A stretch of DNA of 64,000 bases from Strongylocentrotus purpuratus (GCF_000002235.5 NW_022145596.1:28681867-28745866); one strand, 5' to 3'; positions 54,273-64,000 are shown, counted from the stretch's first letter. Program-made: numbers and translations. Notes: generated by a model from the sequence alone, not told the origin.

Positions 54273-56410
54273 TGCTAGGAGTCCACTGGGCCGGCGCCAG
54301 TTGGTGCCAGTTCGCGCCAAAGATTATGTGATTGGCGCGTAGTGGCTCGCTGTGGCGCCGAATTAATGTCCGCTCGGCATGTGTCGCCAAGTGGGATAAA
54401 CTGGGTGCCATATGGCGTGCGCCAAATGCCACCCGGCTTGCTCCAACATGTTGCGCCAGTTCGCGCCAGTTTGCGCCATTACACGGCCATTTGATTCCAA
54501 AATTCACCCTGTTGGCGCCATTCGCGCCAATAGACGGCTACTTTGCGCCAATTGGTGATTAGTTTGTGCCAAAGGTCGCCAAATTGGCTTGAACTTGCCG
54601 CCGCTTGGCGCTACTTGCCGACTAAATAAATACCGGCCATTGGCTACCTGGTTCAGACCCTCCTCAGCTGCTGTATGAACAACATCTCTACTAAATATTT
54701 ACAATTTTGATATGTCTGAGGCTTTTGATAATGTTGGAGTGATGATGCTGCTCCATCAGAAGATGATGAGAGATGCTGAGGTGGCCACTGCCTATCAACT
54801 TATGCTGGCCAATCCTGAAGAAGAAGAGCCTCCTAAGAAGAAAAGGAAGCACAACTGGTAGTTTAGACCCATGCTCCACCCACAGTTGAGGGCCGAACGT
54901 GGACAGTACCACACTTTGATGGAAGAGCTGAGTGAGAATGACAGGAGGAAGTTCAAGAACTACACCAGGGTGTCCCCAGAGATGTTTGATGACCTGTTGG
55001 TCAGGCTTACAACCCACTTGCAGAAGAAGGACACCCACATCAGGAAGGCCATTCCCCTGGTCTCAAGTTGTCCGTCTTCCTGCGCCATCTCGCCACTGGG
55101 GCCACCTATGCCGAGCTGTCTTACAACTTCCGAGTGGGCAAGGAAACCATCCAGAAGTTTGTCCCTGATGTAGCCAGAGCGGTAGTGGATGAGTATGCTG
55201 CAGAAGTCATCTCCCTCCCCACAACCAATGAAGGCTGCCTTGAGGTTGCAGGTTATTTTGAAGCCAGATGGAATCTTCCTCACTGTCTGGGAGCCTATGA
55301 TGGAAAGCACATCCGTCTCCAGAAGCCCAACAAATCAGGCAGCCTTTACTTCAACTACAAGCAGTTCTTCTCGGTTGTCCTGATGGCTCTGGTAGATTCA
55401 AAGTACCAGTTCCTGTGGATCGATGTGGGTGGGGTTGGCCATCAGTCTGATGCCCAGATCTACAACAACAGTGAACTGAAGGAGTGCATTGAAGCTGGCA
55501 CTTTAGGCATCCCAGATCCAGCTCCTCTTCCCCAAGATGATGAAGAGCACCCTATGCCATACTTCTTCGTGGGAGACGATGCCTTCGCCATGAGGACGTA
55601 CATGATGAAGCCCTATGGCCTTTGTAACATGGACAAACAGCAGAAGATCTTCAACTACAGGCTGTCCAGGGCAAGGCGTGTGGTTGAAAATGCCTTTGGT
55701 ATTCTGGCTCTGCGGTTCCAGTACTTCCTTGGCCAGATGAGACAGGAACCAGACACAGTCCGCCTGCTCATTGAAGCTGCCGTCATGCAGCACAACCTAA
55801 TCAGGAAGCACTATCAGGCACTGGACGTCCGCATGTTGGACCAGGAGGATGCCCAGCACAACCTCATCCCTAGAGCTTGGAGAACTGCCGCCATCACTGT
55901 GAGAAAGTCCTGCGATGCCGCCCTGCTGTTATAGGCGGCAAGTGGCGCCGAATGGCGGGCAATCAGGTGGCATTTGGCGCGAAGTAGTCACCAATCGGGT
56001 GCCGTTTGGCTCGCGTAGTGGCGCAAACAAGGTGCCCCTTGGCGCCAAGTGGCGCCATGTGGCGCGAAATCTCATTGGCGCAACTTGGCGCGCGCCATTA
56101 CATTCCAGTGGATTCCAATAGGCGGATTGTTTGCGCCAAAGGGCGATATGTTCGCGCCATTTGGTGCCACTTGGCGGACACTTGGCGCTGATTGCTCGAT
56201 GCAAGTGGCGCGACGAAAATTTCAAACATTTTGAAATTTTCTTGCCGCCACATTCCAATTTGGTGCCGTTACGGGCCACCACGAGCCAGTTGGGAGGCAG
56301 TTTGAGCCACTACACGCCACTAGGCACCTTATTGGCGACACTAGGCGCCACAGTAAATTGCATTGGCGCAAACTGGCGCCAACTGGCGCCGGCCCAGTGG
56401 ACTCCTAGCA
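54273..56410 (+). mobile_element. PIF/Harbinger transposon with long perfect ends
   Basis: The inverted ends begin TGCTAGGAGTCCACTGGGCC and continue through GGCGCCAGTT with no visible mismatch, flanked by TAA at 54270-54272 and 56411-56413. TAA is the TWA duplication expected for PIF/Harbinger. The 430 bp inside the left end and 470 bp inside the right end are packed with TTGGCGCCA-type repeats. The transposase lies between. The usual second Harbinger gene (Myb/SANT-like) was not found. Confidence 0.9.
54712..55934 (+). pseudogene. PIF/Harbinger transposase (HARBI1-like), two breaks
   Basis: DDE-type nuclease that moves the element. The N-terminal part starts MSEAFDNVGVMMLL at 54712, carries a basic nuclear-localisation-like PPKKKRKHNW, and meets a TAG at 54862 where the family usually has a second Trp. 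Reading then continues (FRPMLHPQLRAERGQYHTL, NYTRVSPEMFDDLL). One base is missing in the CCCC run near 55057; the main part then runs open to 55934. It shows the helix-turn-helix-like TGATYAELSYNFRVGKETI and the DDE_4 nuclease pattern: first Asp in GAYDGKHI, second in VGDDAFAM, Glu in SRARRVVENAFG. Total length of about 407 codons is normal for the family. Perfect ends and only two breaks suggest recent mobility. Confidence 0.85.
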
Positions 56411-56413
56411 TAA

Positions 56414-56974
56414 AACCGGTTACTCAAAGGATTTTTAATTTTTTTTTTGGAGGCACTTCATGATCATTTTAAAGTGCAACTTTTGTAGGGCTTCAATATT
56501 ACACCATATCATAGAACTGACAACACGTAGGTCCATGCATCTCAGATTTGGTAAAACTGGAAACATTGTAAAACGATGCTTTTAATTATTTTTTTTGAAC
56601 AAGGCGTACCTCGACTTGATAGGCTGTTTTTTTTAAAAGCTATTTACTATTCGACGTTGTATCTGTGCTACCTTGTGCATAGTTTCTTGTCGATATAGTT
56701 TTTCTATTTAAAATTTGACGATGTGTTGACGAATTTTACAATGTGATGATAAATTTTTCTGTTGATCACCAAGATTTATCTTCAATTTTCTTTAGAAATG
56801 AAACTGACATCGTTTTCATTACAAGATAATCTAAAACATGTTAATAGCATGCATGAACGAAATTCATGAATACCTCACAGTTTTTAATAATTGAACGTGA
56901 TTTTTTTTTCTACATGTGAATAAACTATATTTTATTTTATAAATCAAGCAAGAGCAATAACATGATGATACATG
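56414..56974. other. No recognisable gene; may hold the 3' UTR of B3
   Basis: AT-rich; no features. The plus strand carries AATAAAC near 56918, which is not a minus-strand signal. Confidence 0.4.
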
Positions 56975-58487
56975 CTAGACATTGGCATAAGTGAGGCTCT
57001 TCATGGCTTCGTAGTCAGTACGACCATGGTTTCCACTCATATCCATGTAATATGCCTTTGAACCTTCTAACCTGACTGGTCCCTTTCTCATTGTTATCCC
57101 ATCTGCAGACCCGGAATCCACCAGGCTAGACCTTTCAGGAACAACATCATTGTCAGCTCTAGGATTTTTGTAGGTGACGCTCTTCATGGTTTCATATTCA
57201 GTAGGGCCGTTGTTACCGCTCATATCCATGTAGTGTTCCTTTGATTCTTTCCTCGATGTCTTCCTTCTCTCACCTTCGGGTTCCTCACCAGTTAAACCCA
57301 AAACTCCTGAAGAAGGTCCGTGAATATCAAGATCGTTTCCTCCACTCGTACTGAGGATGACCGTGGCGTACTCTGGGGTTGGGTTTGTTCATCGTCCGAT
57401 GTTCTAGGAATGGTGGATACGTCATGAGACCCTCTGGATCTACACCCGACCAAACTCCAAACAAGGTTGTAGTTATCAGCCACAGTGTGAGAAAAAGCAA
57501 TGCTGGCACGAAGAAATCATCATTATCTGGCCCTGGAGAAGGACTCAGTGGTACGTTGTCATCTGTGTTCTCGTTGACCAAGGTACTAATCGTTGTATAC
57601 CCAATCATGGATGTGCTGCCATTCCTATATGTCCTACATTCAACCACCTTGTTTTCAAGGTGAGGTACCCCGCGTATCAGGAGTGATCGTCCACCATCTC
57701 GAGTCCATGATGTATTCTTTAAGTCTATTTTACTTCCATCTGAATCATAGACAATCCAAGTTACTTCGGAATTTGATTCAACGTCGCACATGATTGCGAT
57801 ATCATTCCCTTCGATCGTTTTTTCGATGTTAACTGCTTTGGAGTACTGGCATGATCGATTTAAAGTTGTTTGTGTACCAGAAACAGATAATACACACGCA
57901 GCATTTGTAATGTTCAGGAAAGTGTCGTAATCAAGATTCTCTATGATATTAGGAGAAAACAACGGTTTTGATGAATTTGCTTTCCCAGTTCCTTCTATTC
58001 TAAAACCGGCATCCAATATCTCCCCTTGTGAAAAAGTGGTTTCACATGACAATGTAACTTGTAAGTCTCCATCTTGACTGGATGCTGCCACCTTACACAC
58101 TGGATCTGTAATATCATCTGGATTAACAAAGGTAATACTGTAGGTCCGTAGTTCATCTCCCGATTGTTCGCAACTATACGTATCCACGGATGTCTCCGGT
58201 TGTACAAATGATAATACAGAAAAACCTCGATTCCAAGACAATGTAAAATTTGATTTACTTAATAATGATTTAGATTTGCGAATACATTGACTGTTCGCCA
58301 CACCATTGCATTCAAAGATATCATATTTTTCATCTTGAAATGTAACAGACCAAGTAAATCCAATGGATGAGTTTGGTTGACACTTCAGATTCACGCGGTT
58401 ATCGATTGTCACTATATTTATCTCTTCGCCTCGCAACACTGGGAGTAAACTATGAATTAGTAGTAGAAGTAGTGGAATCGTCGCCAT
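56975..58487 (-). pseudogene. Type B receptor B3 with long tyrosine-motif tail, two frameshifts
   Basis: MATIPLLLLLIHSLL start at 58487. Open through signal peptide, Ig1 (LKCQPNSS, FTWSV, variable segment around IFECNGVANSQC), Ig2, Ig3 and helix (LLFLTLWLITTTLFGVW). A one-base loss near 57448 and a four-base loss near 57377 shift the frame around the STIPRTSDDEQTQ stretch. Past these the frame is open again to 56975: TPEYATVILSTSG leads without break into a 26-residue cassette present twice (EHYMDMSGN...EYETMKSVTYKN and AYYMDMSGN...DYEAMKSLTYAN) and ends LTYANV. That gives four YxxM sites (PI3-kinase SH2 type) and one strict ITIM (LTYANV) at the very end. Long open tail with conserved motifs suggests selection until recently; both shifts need checking against reads. 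Confidence 0.8.
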
Positions 58488-58655
58488 GTCCTTTAGAATT
58501 TAACAAACATTAACAATGATCACTCTAACTTCTCTATTCACACATACCAGGATGACTGTGCTCTTGAATAGGAAAACAATAAATCCAGTTCTCAAGAAGT
58601 TTATGAACCGATTACAAACACACATTCGAGCCTACCCTGTTAATAGCTACTTGGA

Positions 58656-58669
58656 TCTTTATATACCTC
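58656..58669 (-). promoter_or_regulatory. TATA box of B3
   Basis: Minus strand GAGGTATATAAAGATCC, a better TATA match than in B1 and B2. Confidence 0.5.
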
Positions 58670-58904
58670 AAAATATAAGAAGCGCAGTATAATGTAGGTA
58701 CATTTGTTCAGTAATCTACATTTGACTGCTAATGGCTTTGAGAATGAAGCGAGCTATTTATAGGGAGAGCACTCGTGTAAATGGCGTGCACAGTCGTATG
58801 CGCTCATGTGTAACACACGCCTTATACTTTGAACTTGGGCATACATCATTTCGTAGATGGCGTATACAATCTGAATTTGAAAGGTTTCATGGAGTCCGAA
58901 CGTT

Positions 58905-59381
58905 TCGTCCAATATAATACACCCAAGTAACATCTTCAGTTGACATGGGAAGTGGTAGATGGGAATAGGCAAATTCTGCAGTATGAGGATAGTTTTTTCC
59001 ACTCGTACTGAGGATGACCATGGCGTACTCTGGTGTCGTTTGGGTTTGTTCATCGCCCGATGTTCTAGGAATGGTGGATACTTCATGAGACCTTCTGGAT
59101 CTATACCCCAACCAGAATCCACACACTGCATTAGTGATTAGCCACAGAACAAGAAATATCAATGTTAAAAACAAGTAACCATTATAAACGCTATGAACAG
59201 GTGCTTGATCTTCATAATTTGAGTAATAATTGTTATATTCAGTAATTTTCGAGATCACATGGAACCCAATGGTACCTTTGTTGCAGGCGCGGATCCAGGA
59301 TTTCTTAGGGGAGGGGGCCCAACTTTTTTTTGTTTTTGCTCCCGAAAATTTGAAAATCGCGCCGGCGGAAAGTCGCTCAGT

Positions 59382-59424
<43 letters not shown>

Positions 59425-60468
59425 AGTGAGCACATTTTTTTTTTTTTTTTGACCCTCAAAAAATTTTCAATTTGCACTCCCCCCTTGAGCGCCAGGGGGG
59501 GGGGGGGCCCAACCCCCAAAAAAGGTAAAAATCACGTGATTTTACATGATTTTTTTTTCAAGCGCTGCTTTGTTGGTCTGGTTGTCATCTCTTTTGGTTC
59601 GACACACCCCCAGTTTCCCATAATCTAATTCAGAAATATATCTTATCAGCAGTGATCGTCCTCCGTCTCGAATCAATGAACGATCCTCAATATCCTCTTC
59701 TTCTCCATCTGAACCGTATAAAAGCCAGTACACGACATCCGATTCACTGTTGCATTCGATAATGATGTCATTTTCTTCAACAATGTATTGCGTTTCTACG
59801 ATATTTGGGTAGGTGCAAGATAGCGTTATATTAATATCCGGAAAATATGCCTTGCAGGAAGCGTTACGAACGTTGTTGAAATCGTCAAAGTAGAGAGTTT
59901 TAGTTATGATGCTTTGAGATGACCAGGGGGCATCATCAAAAACGTTTAGTCCAATTCCTTCTAATGTCAAACTGACATCGAGTTCACCCGAGTTTACTTC
60001 ACATGACAATGTTATACTGCCGACTCCATTTTCACTACTTCGCGGGTATGTTAAAGTGCAGTTGGGTGTGATTTTACTTGGATGAATTGATTTTACCGAA
60101 TATTTTCGTGAAATATTATTCCCTAACTCACACTCAAAATCATGCCTCTTTTCATCGTATGGTGTCAGTGAAAGAGTGGAAGTATCGTAACTTCGCGTTG
60201 CTTGAAAATTGAATGGAAGTAATACAGCGTTGGCAACAAGTGGGCACTGACCACTCTGGTTATCCTTGCAGGTGGAGATAGGGAACATGATGTCATCTGT
60301 ACTATAACGCCAAGTAACATCTTCAGTCGAATTTAAATAACATGTCAAATTTACTTGCTGGCCAACCAACGCATGTTTTTTAATAATTCCGCCGTGTCTT
60401 TCTGCATACAAACACGTCTGGATCCCAAGCAAAAGGACTAAAAACAAACGAAATGAGATGTGAGCCAT
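58905..60468 (-). pseudogene. Type A receptor split by a hAT-like insertion
   Basis: MAHISFRLFLVLLLGIQTCL at 60468. Open through Ig1 (NLTC, DVTW, STCKDNQSGQC variable segment, FEC), Ig2 (NCTL, LSCEV, ASCKA, LSCTY) and Ig3 (IECNSE, YWLLY, GKLGVC). At 59576 the coding sequence is interrupted by a 284-bp element; on the other side stalk, helix (LTLIFLVLWLITNAVCGFW) and tail (TPEYAMVIL) resume and are open. The tail then runs into a relic of another Ig1 (STEDVTWVYYIGRN, 58905-58943), a deletion junction. Read through as is, the protein would end soon after Ig3 (NKAALEKKIM), so a soluble three-Ig form of about 310 residues is possible. The element is not a recognisable intron. Confidence 0.75.
59284..59567. 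mobile_element. hAT-like MITE inside a receptor stalk
   Basis: CAGGCGCGGATCCAGG ... CAAGCGCTG, flanked by the 8-bp repeat CTTTGTTG (59276-59283 and 59568-59575). Contains a G run of about 40. Related in its first bases to the element at 441-835. Confidence 0.75.
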
Positions 60469-60975
60469 GATTCTCAGATCTGAAATACGTAGTTCACAGT
60501 CACGGATATGAAGATGAATTGATGATGTAACATGAGTGAGATGAAACTTCAGCATCTGTACAGCTATACTGAACCTCTGTTAATGATGATTGAACCAATG
60601 TAGCACCACTTCATATAGTAATTTTAGAGGTCCGGAAAAGAAGAATGATGAGATTAATGTGCACCAATAGAGGGCGATCGTACGCTTTCTTGATTTGACT
60701 CAATATATAAGATCCGTTTGTATCGGTAATCACAACGGGAATGCGGGAGAAGGTGTTCCCCAAAAGTTTTAAGAGTAGATCAAACCAACTGTCAATGACG
60801 CTTTCTCTTCCGTCAAGCCACACTATAATCTGATGATGACGTAAATATCGACTTACATCTTGAGTAATGGAGAGTTTAGAGACCAGCATATTGTACTACA
60901 AGCCTATCCCGAATACGTGAAACAATCAAGACCATCACATACATTTTGATCTCTTTCAGTGATTTAATAGCCAAA
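60469..60975. other. Array spacer with CRE-like site; no gene
   Basis: TGACGTAA at 60837-60844; G run 60999-61010 lies just inside the next copy's reading frame. Confidence 0.55.
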
Positions 60976-62279
60976 TTACAAGATCGGAGGAGGAGGAGAG
61001 GGGGGGGGGGCATCGCCACCGATAATCTTCTTCTTCTTTAATCGCCCATCCTGGTGGAATTTGAGAAAATGAAAAGAAAAAGTATACTGCACTACAGAAA
61101 ATAAGTAAAGACAGGCAAGAGCATTAGTATGAGCTATGTAGAGGATGACTGTGGCGTACTCTGGTGTCGTTTGGGTTTGTTCATCGCCCGATGCTCTAGG
61201 AATGGTGGATACTTCATGTGATCTTCTGGATCTAGTCCCTAACCAGACTCCACAAACTGCGTTGGTGATTAGCCACAGGGTGAGAAATATCAACGTTAAA
61301 AACAAGTAAGGATTCTGAGCATTAGGAGTGGTTGCTGGATCTTTAGAATTTGATTTATTGTTATGTTCAGTAATTATAGAGATCACATGGAACGCAATGG
61401 TACCTTTGTTAATCAGGTTGTCATCTCCTTTGGTTCGACACACCACCACTTTCCCGACATCTCGTTCAGATATATTCCGTATCAGCAGTGATCGTCCTCC
61501 CTCTCAAATCCATGAACGATTCCCAATATCCTCTTCTTCTCCATCTGAACTATAGAAACTCCAGTGATCCTTTAACAATGTATTGCGCTTTTAAGATATT
61601 TGGGTAGGTGCAAGATCGCGTTATATCAATATCTGGGAAATATGCCTTGCAGGAAGCGTTATGAACGTTGTTGAAATCGTCAAAGTAGAGAGTTTCAGCT
61701 TTAATGTTTTGAGATGACCCGAGGGAATCATCAGAAACACTAAGTCCAATTCCTTCCAATGTCAAACTGACATCGAGTTCACCTGAGTTTACGTCACATG
61801 AAAGTGTCATACTGCCGACCTCATTTTTATCACTATGCGGGAATGTTATAAAACAATTGGATTCAAGTGTATTTGGATTAATCGGTTTCACCCTGAATGT
61901 TCGCATAAAAACATTCCCTAATCTGCATTTGATAGTTCGCTCCACTTCATTGAATAGTGTTAGTGAAAAATGTGATGTATCGTTACTTCGCGTTGCTTGA
62001 AATTTGAAGAGGGTATAAACCTGTAAACTCTATCCTTCACCGGTAGGTGCGCACTGACCATGCTGATTATACTGGCAGGTGTAGACAGCAGGAAACTGGT
62101 CTGCATAAACATTATAATGCCAAGTAAGATCTTCAGTCGAGTTTAATTGACAAGTCAGGTTTACTTGCTGGCCAATCAACGCATGTTTTTCAATAATTCC
62201 GCCGTGTCCTTCTGCATAGAAACACGTCTGGATCCCAAGCAAAAGGCCTAAAAACAAACGAAATGAGATATTAGTCATG
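60976..62279 (-). pseudogene. Type A receptor copy with several lesions
   Basis: MTNISFRLFLGLLLGIQTCF at 62279. A TAG at 62030 stops Ig1 in its variable segment (GQCAPTGEG); the same frame then continues through Ig2 (FITF, LSCDV, ASCKA, RSCTY). A deletion of about 45 bp removes the start of Ig3 (61565-61570) and shifts the frame, and TGA replaces CGA in WIREGG near 61508. The helix (LFLTLIFLTLWLITNAVCG) and tail (TPEYATVIL) are open but the tail end is replaced by unrelated sequence and finally reads into the spacer G run as a proline stretch. Confidence 0.75.
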
Positions 62280-62628
62280 ATTCTCAGATCTGATATATAT
62301 ATATATTCACAGTCAGGGATATAATGAAGATGATGTAACATGAGTCAGATGAAACTTTAGTATCTGTACAGCTATACTGCACCTCTGTAAATGATGACTG
62401 AACCAATGCAGCACCACTTCATATAGTCACTGTTGAGGCACGAAGAAGAAGGTTGGGGGGGGGGGGGGGGAGGGGGCGGGGGTCCTAACTTACAATTTTT
62501 AGGAGAATCGTACACCCCGGGGAAATTAGAGAAAATGAAAAGAAAAAGTACAAACGATAATTAAGTAAAGACATGCTACACGATTATTACCTTGATTATT
62601 AGTCTAATGATGACGTAAATATTATAGT
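62280..62628. other. Array spacer, partly deleted, with G run; no gene
   Basis: TATA-like site near 62420; G run at 62455-62470 lies only about 35 bp beyond it, so most of the usual spacer between them is deleted. TGACGTAA at 62611-62618. Confidence 0.5.
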
Positions 62629-62795
62629 ATTAATGACTGCTTTGAGAGAAATAGTTGTTTTTATACGCTCAAGGGAAGGTTAGAATTGTGCTATTGCCCG
62701 AGGCGTGCCGAGGGCAATAGCCCAATTGTAACCTTCCCGAGAGCGTATAAAAACAACTATTTCTCGAATATTAAAGCAGTCATTAATACTTTTAT
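62629..62795. mobile_element. Foldback element with near-perfect arms of about 80 bp
   Basis: AGTATTAATGACTGCTTT ... and its reverse complement meet at GCCCGAGGCG/TGCCGAGGGC with almost no loop. It is part of a larger insertion (about 62620-63870) into the spacer. Confidence 0.65.
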
Positions 62796-63869
62796 ATGCC
62801 GAAAAAATTATGACACCACCTTAGCCTTTCTTTAGTTTATCTGCACGGTTGTTTTTTATGAGTGTTTCTTTGAGTTTGAGAGTAGACTAGACTAGATCTA
62901 GATCTAGATTCTAGTCTAAGCAAGATATTTTTACAATTTTAAGGGTAGACCGGCCCTGTGGGGAATATGGAGAAAAACCTGCGCTTTCATATGACACCTC
63001 ACTTATTGAGTATCACCTTCAGGATCACGAGCAATATTAGTTTGAATCTCTGGTAATTAAAACATGATCGAGTGCGCAATGGCCAATGGAAATGCATAGG
63101 GATGTGTGTAATCTCTACGGGAAGGATCTGCATCTGTCCGTGACGTACAAATCACAACAATCACCAGCATTTGGTTGTCGCGTAATAGAATCTAGATCTA
63201 GGCCTACTGAAGAAAAAAATATGGAAGATTTCACGTACCCTTTTGGTGTTCTTGCTGTCAGCATGTCTCTCATTTGATCCTCATCCAGAAGCTGAAATCT
63301 TGGGAGCATTTCTTCAGCCATTTTGGCCTAGTACAGTCGGTCGTCTGCGATGTCCGCTACTAGGGAGTCGGGCTAACTCGCCCCAGCGAGATATCCCGAC
63401 AAGATTTATCGATCGAGAGATACCAGTAGTCTGCTAATTTACGGCCAGGACGAAAGAATGTGATCAAACATCAGCCATCTCGTCTAAAATGTACAATGAG
63501 CACAAACATATACACATTGGTTTCTCTCGATCGATGAATCGTGTCGGGACATTTCGACCCAGTCTTTGATGCTGGGGCGAGATGTCCCGTGGGGCGAGTT
63601 AGCCCGGATTCGCTGCTAGTTGTATTACAAAATTGGTAAAATATAGCGACCAATTCTTCGCACACGTACGGTATCCTCGATCGCTCAAACCATTTTTTAA
63701 CATGTAAACCTATGGGGTAACCATGGAGACTGAACTATTTCCCCGGTAACCATGGTTATTGGGATTTTAGAACTGTTTTAACCATGGTTACCGGGAATTT
63801 TACAGGAACAGTTAAAGTTTATGAATGCAATTTCGACCAATCAGATGGCTGGATTTCTTAAGTGAGGTA
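62796..63869. other. Inserted non-coding sequence in the last spacer
   Basis: No gene. Contains AGATCTAGATCTAG and GGTAACCATGG repeats (63715-63805) and an inverted repeat with GGGCTAACTCGCCCCA arms (63357-63425 with 63519-63621). Spacer sequence resumes at about 63870. Confidence 0.5.
63357..63621. repeat. Imperfect inverted repeat, arms about 70-100 bp
   Basis: Arms share CGGGCTAACTCGCCCC, ATCGATCGAGAGA and TCCCGACA in opposite orientation around a spacer of about 95 bp. No target duplication found. Confidence 0.6.
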
Positions 63870-64000
63870 TATAACAACCTATATCTGGAGTAATGAATTA
63901 TTTGGAGACCAACATAGTGCACAAACCTATCATGAATAAGTGAACCAATCAAGACCAACACATCAATTTTGACTGGTTTTAGTTACTTATTAGCAAATCT
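63870..64000. other. Array spacer running off the right edge
   Basis: Matches 14345-14475 (GGAGTAATGAATTGTTTGGA-like, then ATCAATTTTGACTGGTTTTA). The array therefore continues beyond the window. Confidence 0.7.

Noticed and set aside
54208-56463. Several frames in the Harbinger end regions
   Set aside because: They follow the GGCGCC subterminal repeats on both strands and lack any domain.
5000-58400. Calling TPEYATV of the short tails an ITIM or ITSM
   Set aside because: The position two before Tyr is Pro, whereas ITIM needs I/V/L/S and ITSM needs T there. It may still bind SH2 domains or act as a YxxV sorting signal.
880-60670. CACCAAGAGAGGGCG block in most spacers, somewhat like a CTCF site
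   Set aside because: The spacing of the CTCF core does not fit well and shared ancestry explains the conservation.
929-60889. Recurring minus-strand spacer peptide such as NTFSRLPVVIT or SRYLRHHQIIV...DGRES
   Set aside because: Looks conserved, but only because whole spacers are duplicated; frames break differently in each copy. The start of the YEVM frame at 27477 is the same sequence.
1008-61555. Many plus-strand open frames of 60-120 codons across the array
   Set aside because: They lie antisense to receptor exons or spacers, recur only because the DNA recurs, and show no domain or consistent start.

Overview
The window looks like nuclear DNA of a marine invertebrate deuterostome, most likely an echinoderm (sea-urchin-like). 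This is an inference from style: AT-rich DNA with frequent poly-G/poly-C runs, AGATCTAGATCTAG and AGGCCTA simple patterns, and a dense mix of hAT, PIF/Harbinger, TTAA-type and foldback elements plus non-LTR retrotransposons. I saw no prokaryotic operons, CRISPR arrays, rRNA genes, or endogenous virus, LTR or Polinton remains.

The main content is a tandem array on the minus strand of one family of putative immune-type receptors. The complete plan is signal peptide, three Ig-like domains, stalk, one membrane helix, and a short tail with one tyrosine motif (STIPRTSDDEQTQTTPEY then A-x-V). Each gene appears to be a single coding exon of about 1.2-1.4 kb. Type A (MANIS... start) dominates, type B starts MATIPLLL, and type C starts MACKLF. 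Six copies are open from start to stop: A1 4905-6194, B1 7059-8231, A2 29162-30385, A3 30997-32280, A4 35534-36913 and B2 37415-38593. One A copy runs off the left edge. At least six full-length copies carry a few lesions, two copies have lost all Ig domains, and about ten are fragments. Genes are separated by a conserved spacer of about 0.6-1 kb carrying TGACGTAA, a TATA/initiator pair and usually a long G run.

Two loci in the array, and one diverged relic, carry a different signalling tail. The copy at 57-58.5 kb continues past the short tail into a duplicated cassette with YMDM, YETM/YEAM and a terminal LTYANV. A separate frame at 26.2-27.5 kb carries 74-residue repeats each with YEVM and ends in PTYANV. 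A relic at 22.0-22.9 kb keeps a matching YIDM signature. By motif these are PI3-kinase-type (YxxM) and ITIM-like sites, so the array may mix short-tailed and signalling receptors. Among paralogs a segment of Ig1 is hypervariable while its flanks are nearly fixed.

Layout: 1-9.3 kb array with A1-B1; 9.3-10.7 kb MITE; 10.8-17.5 kb A pseudogenes, Ig-less mini-receptors and a type C relic; 17.8-26 kb composite DNA element, GTGCCCC repeat, diverged receptor relics, LINE fragment and a minisatellite; 26.2-43.3 kb YEVM tail, array with A2, A3, A4, B2 and type C copy 2; 43.6-48.4 kb second GTGCCCC repeat with a 3.2-kb hAT element holding a LINE; 48.6-51 kb L1/Tx1-like LINE; 51-54.3 kb without genes; 54.3-56.4 kb a PIF/Harbinger transposon; 57-62.3 kb long-tail B3 and two A pseudogenes; 62.4-64 kb foldback elements and spacer. 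Two large segmental duplications are visible (about 2.4-9.3 kb with 33.2-40.6 kb, and about 16.4-21.9 kb with 42.1-48.4 kb), and several transposon insertions are present in only one copy of each.
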